Assembly: GCA_021734025.1 (NCBI GenBank)
Contig: JAIPJS010000002.1
Coordinates: 248,001-312,000, forward strand
Source: Candidatus Neomarinimicrobiota bacterium
GTDB lineage: Bacteria; Fidelibacterota; JAANXI01
Length of the DNA: 64,000 bases
Direction: 5' to 3'
The notes under the pieces: generated by a model
The model's database searches: none
What the model saw: the letters and a program-made list of their open reading frames with translations, nothing else
Told to the model about the DNA's origin: nothing
Shown: in pieces, positions 7,272-15,066 of the stretch
Layout of the letters: every line of letters starts with the position of its first letter
Position numbering within the stretch: position 1 is the stretch's first letter
Translations under genes and position numbers: made by a program

Positions 7272-8201
7272 CTATTTTGACCAACGGGGATGAAATGTCC
7301 GGTGGACTTCCCGGAGATAACTCCGGTCGAGATGTGTGTAAATTTGTGTTGTGGCAATATCTGTGTGTCCGAGCATTTCCTGCACAGCCCTGAGATCCGC
7401 GCCGCCTTCAAGCAGATGTGTTGCAAAGGAGTGGCGAAACGTGTGTGGCGACACTTTTTTATCGATTCCCGCTTCCTCGACATACTTCTGCAGCTTCTTC
7501 CAGACCCCCATCCGGGATAATCCGCGACCGCGATTATTCAGGAAAACGATATCCTTTGTCCGGCCGGCAACAGCAAAGCCCGGGCGGGCATCATGCTGAT
7601 AGCGGTTTACCCAATAGAGTGCCATTTTTCCTACCGGTACAATGCGCTCCTTCTCCCCTTTTCCGATGATACGTACAATTTGCTGATCCTCGTAAATCTC
7701 CTTTTGTATTAGTCCAATCAGCTCGGATACCCGCAATCCGCAGGCATACAAGAGTTCAAACATCGCCCGATCTCTGAGTGTATAGGCGTCTTCCGGGGTA
7801 ATGGATTCCAGGATACTCCGGATTTCCTCATAATCAAGGACATCCGGTAATTTTTGCGGAGTTTTCGGCGTTTCCAGGATGGCAGTTGGATCGGTATCGA
7901 CGATATCTTCGCCCGCCAGAAACCGGTGAAACATCCGAACGGCCGAGTAGTTCCGGCTGATAGTAGATGGAGCGAGGTCAAATGACTGCAGTTCTTTGGC
8001 AAACCAGGCGAGTTGCTCTTTACTCACTTCGCTGGGATCTTTAATATCCAGGTCGCTGAGAAAGGCGAGATATCGCTTCAGATCGTGCGTATACGACTCA
8101 ATAGTGTTTTCGGAAAGATTCCGCTCAATGCGCAGAGAGGTCAGGAATTCACTGAGGTGCTGTTGCCAGGCAGGATAAATCCGTTGTGGCTGACTATTCA
8201 A
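7272..8201 (-). CDS. xerD: Tyrosine recombinase XerD (XerC/D family)
   Basis: About 309 residues. The N-terminal SAM-like DNA-binding domain (LSEFLTSLRIERNLSENTIE) is followed by the catalytic domain. All active-site residues are visible: Arg in ACGLRVSEL, Lys in GKGEKER, His/Arg in HTFRHSFATHLLEGG, and His plus nucleophile Tyr in GHTDIATTQIYTHL. It resolves chromosome dimers at dif together with a second Xer protein and FtsK, which is also in this window. There is no ATG start. I prefer the TTG at 8201, which overlaps the gmhA stop by 8 bases; an upstream TTG at 8228 is possible but adds residues the family does not need. Confidence 0.9.
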   Translation of the reverse strand: MNSQPQRIYPAWQQHLSEFLTSLRIERNLSENTIESYTHDLKRYLAFLSDLDIKDPSEVSKEQLAWFAKELQSFDLAPSTISRNYSAVRMFHRFLAGEDIVDTDPTAILETPKTPQKLPDVLDYEEIRSILESITPEDAYTLRDRAMFELLYACGLRVSELIGLIQKEIYEDQQIVRIIGKGEKERIVPVGKMALYWVNRYQHDARPGFAVAGRTKDIVFLNNRGRGLSRMGVWKKLQKYVEEAGIDKKVSPHTFRHSFATHLLEGGADLRAVQEMLGHTDIATTQIYTHLDRSYLREVHRTFHPRWSK

Positions 8202-8799
8202 AATGGTCGGGAAACAGTGTACGTTCAACGAGCCCGCAAATAATATGGCCTACGGTAATATGGGCCTCCTGGATGCGTTGCGTATCGTCAGAAGGCACTA
8301 AAATCACTTCGTCTCCCAGAGATTTCAGATCGCCACCGGTCTTCCCGGTGAGGACGAGTACCTTCAATCCCTTCGACCGCGCAGATTTCGCTGCCTCTAT
8401 TATATTTTTCGAGCTCCCGCTTGTGCTGATGGCCAGTAAAACATCCCCGGCATCACCCAGGGTCTCTACCTGACGTGCAAACACTGGCGTAAACGAGTAA
8501 TCGTTGGACATCGCGGTAAGTAACGATGTATCCGTGGTGAGTGCCAGCGCTTTGATGCCGGGACGCTCTTTCTCCATCCGGACGACCAGTTCCGTGGCAA
8601 TGTGCTGGGCATCGGCGGCACTCCCCCCGTTGCCGCAGGTCAAAAGTTTGCCGCCGTTGTTCACCGATTTTATGATTAACTTAGCGGCGGATAGGATATC
8701 ATCCTTACAGGACTCCAGCACCTTCTTTTTAATGTCGGCACTGGCTTCCAGCTGCCCACGGACAAATTTAGTCTGCCATGTATTTTTCATTTTATCCAT
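8194..8799 (-). CDS. gmhA: Phosphoheptose isomerase GmhA (SIS domain)
   Basis: A 201-residue SIS-domain enzyme that converts sedoheptulose 7-phosphate to D-glycero-D-manno-heptose 7-phosphate, the first step of LPS-core heptose synthesis. Visible family features are CGNGGSAADAQHIATELVVR, STSGSSKNIIEA, and TQRIQEAHITVGHIICGLVE, which carries the catalytic Gln and His. The later enzyme GmhB is encoded at 52.1 kb. DnaA-binding DiaA proteins are close relatives, but GmhB in the same window supports GmhA. The following xerD start overlaps this gene. Confidence 0.87.
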   Translation of the reverse strand: MDKMKNTWQTKFVRGQLEASADIKKKVLESCKDDILSAAKLIIKSVNNGGKLLTCGNGGSAADAQHIATELVVRMEKERPGIKALALTTDTSLLTAMSNDYSFTPVFARQVETLGDAGDVLLAISTSGSSKNIIEAAKSARSKGLKVLVLTGKTGGDLKSLGDEVILVPSDDTQRIQEAHITVGHIICGLVERTLFPDHFE

Positions 8800-8925
8800 C
8801 AGATATTTTCTGAATCTTATCGCTTTTCTACGCCGTGAGAATTGTTAACCCAGTATTGCGTACTGCGTATTGTGTAATTGCAGTGTTCAAGTAATAAAGT
8901 GTTTCCAAATCTTCGATACCGAATC

Positions 8926-8951
8926 TCTCCCTCTATTGGAAGAGAGGGAGA
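8926..8951. repeat. Perfect 9-base inverted repeat in the gmhA upstream gap
   Basis: Arms TCTCCCTCT and AGAGGGAGA around an 8-base loop. There is no T-run on either side, so it is not a classical terminator. It lies in the 278-base gap (8800-9077) between the GGGP synthase stop and gmhA. The rest of the gap holds short repeated words (GTATTGCGTACTGCGTATTG, CTATACCTTATACCTTAT) and the nested hairpin at 9023, but no gene. Confidence 0.55.
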
Positions 8952-9022
8952 ACAAGAGGGATGAGTTGTATCTGAAATGTCCTTGTTCTTCGCCCTTCTC
9001 CCTTCTGCATTTTGCATTCTCC

Positions 9023-9054
9023 CCGCTTAAACCCGCTTCGCGGACTTTAAGCGG
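9023..9054. repeat. Nested hairpin behind the GGGP synthase gene
   Basis: Outer arms CCGCTTAAA / TTTAAGCGG (9023-9031, 9046-9054) enclose a second hairpin CCGC-TTC-GCGG (9033-9043). It lies 23 bases after the stop of the gcv/GGGP synthase operon and could mark its 3' end, although no T-tract follows. The word CCGCTTAA resembles the CCGCTCAA palindrome at 49596-49612. Confidence 0.5.
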
Positions 9055-9077
9055 AAGCCTTCCCTATACCTTATACC

Positions 9078-9827
9078 TTATCCCCGGATGTGAACCGCGT
9101 CCGCAAATTCAGTCATCAGGTGCTCGTTCCCGTCCTTCTCCAGCACATTCCCGGTCACAATAAACGATGCTCCGGCCTCCACCCTGGTTCGCGCGTCTTC
9201 CGGCTTCCGGAGTCCCCCGCCAACAATGATATCGATATCAGCGTAGGAGCTGACCCCCTCAATCACTTCCACCGGGACCGGGTTTTTCGCACCGCTGCCC
9301 GCTTCCAGATAGACCATTTTCATCCCCAGGTATTGGGCTGCCAGGGAGTGGGCGACAGCGATATCCGGTTTATCTGTGGGAATTGGTTGCGTATTGCTCA
9401 TGAACTGTGCAGTGGTAGTGCGGCCGGATTCCATCAGCATATACCCGGTGGAGATCGGCTCAAGGCCAAGTTGTTTGATGGTCGGTGCTGCCAGCACCTG
9501 ATCATTAATTAGGTAGTTTGGATTGCGACCACTGATGAGCGAAAGATATAACAACGCATCTGCGTGCTTACTGAGCTGTTTCAAAGAGCCGGGAAACAGA
9601 ATAACCGGGAGCGAAGCATGTTCGGTAATGATTTTGATCTTTTCATCATACTGGGCATGGATCAACAGACTGCCGCCCACAAGAATTGCATCTGCACCGG
9701 ATTCGGAAATTTGCCGGGTAAATTCGCCTAATTCATCGCTGGGCTTCGCATCAGGATCAATAAGAACAAAGTATCCGGCACCGCGTTTCGTCACAATAGA
9801 AAGTAAATGGTCATAAACTGATGGCAC
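9078..9827 (-). CDS. Geranylgeranylglyceryl phosphate synthase family protein (PcrB/GGGPS, bacterial type)
   Basis: A 249-residue TIM-barrel prenyltransferase that joins polyprenyl diphosphate to glycerol-1-phosphate. The start YFVLIDPDAKP holds the metal-site Asp. GADAILVGGSLL, LEAGSGAKNPVP, VGGGLRKPEDA and VTGNVLEKDG form the phosphate- and substrate-binding loops seen in GGGPS. Group II GGGPS enzymes are known in Bacteroidota and relatives as well as archaea. The gene is last in the accB-accC-gcvH-gcvPA line, 15 bases after gcvPA. The product (ether lipid or another prenyl-glycerol) is not known for most bacteria. Confidence 0.9.
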   Translation of the reverse strand: MPSVYDHLLSIVTKRGAGYFVLIDPDAKPSDELGEFTRQISESGADAILVGGSLLIHAQYDEKIKIITEHASLPVILFPGSLKQLSKHADALLYLSLISGRNPNYLINDQVLAAPTIKQLGLEPISTGYMLMESGRTTTAQFMSNTQPIPTDKPDIAVAHSLAAQYLGMKMVYLEAGSGAKNPVPVEVIEGVSSYADIDIIVGGGLRKPEDARTRVEAGASFIVTGNVLEKDGNEHLMTEFADAVHIRG

Positions 9828-9842
9828 GGAAACTCTCCCGTA

Positions 9843-11222
9843 TCAGACGTTTGCCAAATTTTGCGCTTTTTCCAGTGTCCTAGCCAGGGACTCGGCATAT
9901 TTATCAAGTTCGGCTTTGGTCCGCTTTTCGGTGACCGCGATTAGAAGGCTGTTCTGCATCCCGGAATATTTTTGCCCCAAGTCTATGCCTGCGAAGACAT
10001 CCTCCTTCAGCATATCGTTGATTACCGCGCTGGCTGGTACAGGCAATTGAATTGCAAACTCATTATAAAACGGCTGGGCGTAAAGCAGCTCGATTCCATT
10101 GATGTCGTCGAGCAAATCAGCCAGATAGTGTGCTTTCTGAGTATTCAGATTTGACACCCGTCGAATACCTTCTTTTCCAAGAGCACTCAGGTAAACTGTG
10201 GCAGCTAGAGCATTCAATCCCTGATTCGTGCAAATATTTGACGTGGCGCGTTCCCGGCGGATATCCTGTTCACGGGTCTTGAGTACCAGGACAAAACCTC
10301 GCTCTCCGTCCTGATCGACGGTCGCCCCAATCAAACGTCCCGGCATCTTCCGGACAAGTTTCTCCTTCAGTGCAAATACGCCAAGATACGGTCCACCAAA
10401 GCTCTGATGATTACCCAAACTCTGTCCTTCGGCAACCACGATATCGGCGTCTGCCGTGGAAGGCGGCTCCAAAATTCCCAGCGAGATTAAATTCGTACTC
10501 ACTGTAAAGAGTGCCTTCGACGCCTTTGCATCTATGGAATTTCGATATTCCTGCAGCGGCTCCAGGCAACCGAAATAGTTTGGCGATTGAACGATGATGC
10601 CTCCTACATCTTTGGAAAGCATGTCATTCAATGCATCAGAATCTGTAATGCCATCGCTCATTGGAATTGTGTTAACTGTAATATCCTGTCCGGAGCAGTA
10701 GGTTTCTACGATCTCGCGATAGTGCGGGTTCACCGTTTCGGCGATTAAAACAGTGTCCTGCCGGGAGACCCGGACTGACATCAGTGCCGCCTCTCCGAGC
10801 CCGGAACCACCATCATAAAGGGAAGCATTGGATACATCCATCCCCGTTAGTTCGCAGACCATCGATTGATACTCATACATGGCCTGGAGTGTTCCCTGGC
10901 TAACCTCTGGCTGGTACGGTGTATAGGCAGTATAAAATTCTGAGCGGTTGATCAAAAAATCCACGATAGTTGGAATGTAGTGATCATACGCACCGCCACC
11001 AAGAAAGGAAGTGGTATCCGCGGCAGACCTGTTTTTGTTATTGAGGGTAGCGGCAAGTGCCCGCATCTCGATTTCAGAGATCGGACCCGGTAACTCCAGC
11101 AAACCGTTCACACGGAGTTGTTCCGGTATTGAGTCCAGAAGTTCTTCAAAGGAGTCGACCCCAATAGCTTCCAGCATTTCCTGCTGCTCAGCTGGAGTAT
11201 TCCCGATATAATTCCTGTTCAT
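9843..11222 (-). CDS. gcvPA: Glycine decarboxylase P-protein subunit 1
   Basis: About 459 residues, the N-terminal half of the pyridoxal-phosphate P-protein in organisms where it is split. MNRNYIGNTPAEQQEMLEAI and SFLGGGAYDHYIPT are typical. The PLP lysine belongs to the other subunit, which is not in the window. With H- and T-protein it cleaves glycine to CO2, NH3 and methylene-tetrahydrofolate. A GTG at 11237 would add five residues (MTKPA); the ATG at 11222 matches the usual N-terminus better. gcvH is directly upstream and gcvT lies 46 kb away at 57.7 kb. Confidence 0.94.
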   Translation of the reverse strand: MNRNYIGNTPAEQQEMLEAIGVDSFEELLDSIPEQLRVNGLLELPGPISEIEMRALAATLNNKNRSAADTTSFLGGGAYDHYIPTIVDFLINRSEFYTAYTPYQPEVSQGTLQAMYEYQSMVCELTGMDVSNASLYDGGSGLGEAALMSVRVSRQDTVLIAETVNPHYREIVETYCSGQDITVNTIPMSDGITDSDALNDMLSKDVGGIIVQSPNYFGCLEPLQEYRNSIDAKASKALFTVSTNLISLGILEPPSTADADIVVAEGQSLGNHQSFGGPYLGVFALKEKLVRKMPGRLIGATVDQDGERGFVLVLKTREQDIRRERATSNICTNQGLNALAATVYLSALGKEGIRRVSNLNTQKAHYLADLLDDINGIELLYAQPFYNEFAIQLPVPASAVINDMLKEDVFAGIDLGQKYSGMQNSLLIAVTEKRTKAELDKYAESLARTLEKAQNLANV

Positions 11223-11239
11223 TGCCGGTTTAGTCACCG

Positions 11240-11623
11240 CTAATCAACCAAGCCTTTGTAATCTTCAAGTGAGAGTAGCTCAGTCAGTTCATCCGAGTCT
11301 GTAATCTGAACCTTGAGGATCCAGCCTTCATTGAACGGATCTTCGTTGATTAATTCAGGAGAATCCTCCAGCGCAGTATTTACCTCGACGACTATCCCCG
11401 AAACCGGTGAATAGAGGTCGGCAACGGTCTTCACCGCTTCAATAGTACCGATAGCATCTCCCGCGTCCACTTCTTCTCCGGTATCCGGTAATTCAAGAAA
11501 GACAATATCGCCGAGTTCTGACTGAGCAAATTCGGTGATCCCGATGGTGACGATCGAGTCAGCTTCATCGTAATCTGCCCACTCATGTTCCTCTGTGTAA
11601 TAATACTTTTCAGGATAATTCAT
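11240..11623 (-). CDS. gcvH: Glycine cleavage system H protein
   Basis: A 127-residue lipoyl carrier. The lipoylated lysine is in GTIEAVKTVADLYSPVSG (about residues 54-71), and the acidic start YYTEEHEWA is typical. It shuttles the aminomethyl group between P- and T-protein. The gene is 45 bases after accC and is followed at once by gcvPA. Confidence 0.96.
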   Translation of the reverse strand: MNYPEKYYYTEEHEWADYDEADSIVTIGITEFAQSELGDIVFLELPDTGEEVDAGDAIGTIEAVKTVADLYSPVSGIVVEVNTALEDSPELINEDPFNEGWILKVQITDSDELTELLSLEDYKGLVD

Positions 11624-11668
11624 AGTCTCAGCCCTTTCTTCAGTTATTTCACAACCCGGGCCGTATAC

Positions 11669-13018
11669 CTATTCCGGCTCGAATGTGAAGTCTTCCAGAA
11701 ATTTTGTATCGAAATTCCCGCTCATAAACCGCTCGTCGGCCAGGACTTGTTGTTGAAATGGGATAGTGGTTTTTATTCCTTCGATGACCGTTTCTTCCAG
11801 GCCGCGCTGCATCCGGTCAATGGCTTCGTCCCTGTCCCTGCCGAAAGAGATAATTTTTCCGATCATGGAGTCGTATGTAGGTGGAATAGTGTAGCCGGAA
11901 TAGGCGTGAGTATCCACCCGCATCCCCATGCCGCCAGGCATATGAAAGCTCGTAATATTCCCTGGTGAGGGCCGAAATCCGTGTTCCGGATCCTCTGCGT
12001 TAATTCGGCATTCAATAGAATGCCCCCGCAGTTTGAAATCCTTCAGCCACGGATCAATTTTTCCGCCGGCCGCCACGCGAATCTGCTCTTTGATAAGGTC
12101 AATACCAACGACCATCTCCGTAACGGGATGTTCCACCTGGATCCGGGTATTCATTTCCATAAAGTAAAAATTCTTCTGGGCATCCAGCAGGAATTCGATG
12201 GTCCCGGCACTTTCGTATCCCACTTCCCTGGCTCCACGGACTGCGGCATCACACATCTTTGCTCTGAGTGCTTCATCCACGGCCGGTGAGGGAGATTCCT
12301 CGATCAATTTCTGATGGCGGCGCTGAATGGAACACTCGCGTTCTCCAAGTGCAACGATTTCTCCATGAGAATCACCCAGGAGCTGAACCTCTACATGACG
12401 TGGCTGTTCTATAAATTTTTCGATATACAGATCCGGGCTGTCGAATGCCGCCTGGGACTCTGCCCTGGCCATGCCGAAAAAATTCTCCAGGTCCTCCATA
12501 TTTTTCACGACGCGCATTCCGCGTCCACCACCACCTGCCGCGGCTTTAATAATCACCGGCAACCCGATTTCCGCCGCAATTCCTTTGGCTTCTTTAACGT
12601 TGGGAACTTTACCCTCACTCCCAGGCACGACAGGTACGTTTGCCCTGGTCATGGTTTCTTTGGCAACGGATTTATCGCCCATCTTGGCCATAACCTCGGC
12701 CGAAGGGCCAATGAAAACAATATCGTGATCCGCGCAGACCTCGGCAAATCGACTGTTTTCGGCAAGAAAGCCGTATCCCGGATGAATTGCGTCGGCGTTG
12801 GTTACCTCTGCCGCACTTATCAACTGGGGTATATTCATATAACTTTGATTTCCAGGTGGGGGGCCAATACAAATGGCCTCATCGGCAAAACGGACATGGA
12901 GGGAGAGTTCGTCAATTTCGGAATAGACCGCCACAGTCTTAATGTCAAGTTCATGGCAGGCGCGGATTATTCGGAGAGCAATTTCTCCCCGGTTTGCAAT
13001 CAAAATTTTATTAAACAT
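11669..13018 (-). CDS. accC: Acetyl-CoA carboxylase biotin carboxylase subunit
   Basis: A 449-residue ATP-grasp enzyme that carboxylates the biotin on AccB at the start of fatty-acid synthesis. It has the standard N-terminus [20 protein letters not shown], the ATP-binding glycine loop [14 protein letters not shown], and the catalytic [14 protein letters not shown]. Length equals the E. coli enzyme. It follows accB by 21 bases; the carboxyltransferase genes accA and accD are not in the window. Confidence 0.97.
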   Translation of the reverse strand: MFNKILIANRGEIALRIIRACHELDIKTVAVYSEIDELSLHVRFADEAICIGPPPGNQSYMNIPQLISAAEVTNADAIHPGYGFLAENSRFAEVCADHDIVFIGPSAEVMAKMGDKSVAKETMTRANVPVVPGSEGKVPNVKEAKGIAAEIGLPVIIKAAAGGGGRGMRVVKNMEDLENFFGMARAESQAAFDSPDLYIEKFIEQPRHVEVQLLGDSHGEIVALGERECSIQRRHQKLIEESPSPAVDEALRAKMCDAAVRGAREVGYESAGTIEFLLDAQKNFYFMEMNTRIQVEHPVTEMVVGIDLIKEQIRVAAGGKIDPWLKDFKLRGHSIECRINAEDPEHGFRPSPGNITSFHMPGGMGMRVDTHAYSGYTIPPTYDSMIGKIISFGRDRDEAIDRMQRGLEETVIEGIKTTIPFQQQVLADERFMSGNFDTKFLEDFTFEPE

Positions 13019-13039
13019 GCAGTAGTGGGATGCTCGTAG

Positions 13040-13546
13040 TTATTTGGGTTCGATGAGGAACAGAGTTTGATTATACTCAACGGGCTGCGAGTCCTCAGCC
13101 ACGATTTCTTTCACCACACCGCTGGTCTCGCACTCTATCTCGTTCATAATCTTCATGGCTTCCACGATGCAGAGTGTCTGTCCCGGCTTAACCGTGTCTC
13201 CAACACCGACAAATGGATCGGATTCCGGACTGGGAGACCGATAGAACGTCCCAACGATCGGAGATTTGACTTCTTCAAAGTTATCGGTTGGCCCTGAGTC
13301 CGCCGGTGACGCTTCCTCCGGTGTTTCGGCCGGCTCCTCTACTTTTGGCTCAGGCTGACTGGCCGGCGCCGATTGGGTATTGGCTGACGGCTGCGCAGGA
13401 ATTGTTATCTGTTGAGGCTGTGAGTCGGCAACATGATTTTTATTTTTCGTAATCCTAATGCGATGCCCCCATCGGGACACTTCGAGTTCGTCGATATCGC
13501 TCTGTTCGACAACCTTTATCAGCTCACGGATTTCCTGGGTTTTCAC
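13040..13546 (-). CDS. accB: Acetyl-CoA carboxylase biotin carboxyl carrier protein
   Basis: 168 residues: a short N-terminal domain (MKTQEIRELIKVVEQSDIDE), a flexible Pro/Ala/Glu linker (about residues 38-85), and a C-terminal biotinyl domain with the biotin lysine in CIVEAMKIMNEIE (Lys about residue 132). It carries carboxybiotin from AccC to the carboxyltransferase. It is 17 bases after efp and 21 before accC, the common efp-accB-accC order. Confidence 0.97.
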   Translation of the reverse strand: MKTQEIRELIKVVEQSDIDELEVSRWGHRIRITKNKNHVADSQPQQITIPAQPSANTQSAPASQPEPKVEEPAETPEEASPADSGPTDNFEEVKSPIVGTFYRSPSPESDPFVGVGDTVKPGQTLCIVEAMKIMNEIECETSGVVKEIVAEDSQPVEYNQTLFLIEPK

Positions 13547-13563
13547 ATGCGCTCCTTTGTTGG

Positions 13564-14127
13564 CTATGTATTAACCCGTTCAACATATTCGCCGGAACGT
13601 GTATCGATTTTCAGAATATCCCCTTCATCGATAAACAGAGGGACTTGAACGGTGTAACCGGTCTCCACAGTGGCAGGCTTGGAACCGCCCGTAGCCGTAT
13701 CCCCGCGTATTCCGGGATCGGTGTCGGTTACTTCGAGCTCCACGTGTATTGGCATTTCAGAATCGATTGGCTTTTCGTCATTGAACAGAATCTTTACCTG
13801 TTGGTTCTCTTTAAGATACTGGAGGTTTTTCCCCAAAATATCTTCCGGCACAGGTATCTGCTCATAGGTGTCGTTATCCATAAAATAGTAGAGATTGTTC
13901 TCATTATACAGATATTGCATCTGTTTTGCAATAACCCGGACTTCCTCAACCTTCTCTCCGGCCCGAAATGTGTTTTCGATCTGCTGTCCGGTAAAAATAT
14001 TTTTTAATGTCGTCCGGACAAAGGCACTACCTTTGCCCGGCTTTACGTGAAGAAAGTCGACAATTTTATACAAGTCATCCTTAAACCGGATGATCATTCC
14101 GTTACGAAAATCTGAAGTATCTGCCAT
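13564..14127 (-). CDS. efp: Translation elongation factor P
   Basis: A 187-residue three-beta-barrel protein that relieves ribosome stalling at proline runs. The tip of domain I reads HVKPGKGSAFVRT, so the modifiable Lys is present; which modification it receives cannot be told because no epmA/epmB or dhs-like gene is in the window. It opens the efp-accB-accC-gcvH-gcvPA-GGGPS line and is preceded by a 180-base gap with a promoter candidate. Confidence 0.96.
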   Translation of the reverse strand: MADTSDFRNGMIIRFKDDLYKIVDFLHVKPGKGSAFVRTTLKNIFTGQQIENTFRAGEKVEEVRVIAKQMQYLYNENNLYYFMDNDTYEQIPVPEDILGKNLQYLKENQQVKILFNDEKPIDSEMPIHVELEVTDTDPGIRGDTATGGSKPATVETGYTVQVPLFIDEGDILKIDTRSGEYVERVNT

Positions 14128-14254
14128 GTTTTACACAGTCCTTACATCTCGTTATTAATAAAATTTTCGATTAAAAAAAATAGGTTTGCACCGTATAAGA
14201 GTCAAACAATTTCTCCGGTGTTTTTTCTATAGACGATATCCATTAACTACCTGT

Positions 14255-14282
14255 TATATATAGCACTTATTCGATAATTCAA
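14255..14282 (-). promoter_or_regulatory. Candidate promoter of the efp-acc-gcv operon
   Basis: Minus-strand TTGAAT (14277-14282), 16 bases, then TATATA (14255-14260) in the 180-base gap between the TPR gene and efp. Each hexamer matches the general consensus at 4 of 6 positions. The leader to the efp ATG would be about 120 bases. No glycine riboswitch is recognisable there. Confidence 0.5.
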
Positions 14283-14307
14283 ATTGACTTCCAAACGCAG
14301 GTGACCT

Positions 14308-15036
14308 TTAATTTCCCCAAAAATCTTCGTAGAGCTTTTTGCGTCGTTTCAGGTCTTCAATCGCCTTGTTTATCTCCTGTTCAATATCGGGTGGAGGATC
14401 CCGCTCCAGAGCTTTCTCATACTGACCTAAAATATTTTCGAAGTCCTTATCGTCCTTTTTACTATATGATTTGGCGGCATAATAATACGGCATTGGACGT
14501 TCAGGAAGTGCGGCTGTGGCATTTCCAAAGGCTACGATTGCATCCCAAAGCTCCCATTTACTCCCCTGGTGGTAGAGATTAAGGCCCTTAGCCATATATT
14601 TCTCATAGTACGCCAACTTGTTTTTGCTATCCAGCGTAATGGCCGAATCCGCCCAGGCAGGGACGGCCTCATACTTCTCTGCTTTTCGATATTCCTCCGC
14701 CTGCTGGGCCATTATCGCGGAATACACTGAATCCATTCTGGAATTTTCAGCAATATTAGCGGCCTGTTCATAAACCGACATAGCCTTTTCCAGCTTATCC
14801 TGCTGGAGATATGCCAACCCAAGATAATACCTGAGCATTGCGTTGTCCGGGTGCTGCTCCAGCTTTGGTTCTAGCTGCTTCACAGCTTGTTCATATTTAG
14901 CCTGGTCATACAGTTGTTTCCCCTGTTTATAGACGGGTGCTTTCTTCTTCACGACGCCAGAGCTGCCACAATATTGAAGAGTCACCATTGTGACTGCCGC
15001 AATAATAATTGAGAGAACTAATCGTTTTGTATTCAT
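14308..15036 (-). CDS. TPR-repeat protein, probable lipoprotein
   Basis: A 242-residue envelope protein. The N-terminal signal helix ends in TLQYCGSS, so Cys23 could be lipidated, although Tyr before the Cys is unusual for a lipobox. The mature part is made of TPR-like helices; the clearest units are YDQAKYEQAVKQLEPKLEQ and AMLRYYLGLAYLQQDKLEKA (about residues 43-90). Charged heptads follow, and the end is very basic (DLKRRKKLYEDFWGN). It lies 30 bases behind the HutI-like gene and closes the three-gene tail after rplQ. The partner proteins it would scaffold are unknown. Confidence 0.75.
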   Translation of the reverse strand: MNTKRLVLSIIIAAVTMVTLQYCGSSGVVKKKAPVYKQGKQLYDQAKYEQAVKQLEPKLEQHPDNAMLRYYLGLAYLQQDKLEKAMSVYEQAANIAENSRMDSVYSAIMAQQAEEYRKAEKYEAVPAWADSAITLDSKNKLAYYEKYMAKGLNLYHQGSKWELWDAIVAFGNATAALPERPMPYYYAAKSYSKKDDKDFENILGQYEKALERDPPPDIEQEINKAIEDLKRRKKLYEDFWGN

Positions 15037-15066
15037 TGAATTATATAAGTCTCCTGAAGTCTATTA

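Noticed and set aside
14128-14307. Glycine riboswitch upstream of the efp-acc-gcv operon
   Set aside because: The gap is A/T-rich without the conserved G-rich aptamer cores, and gcvH is far downstream.
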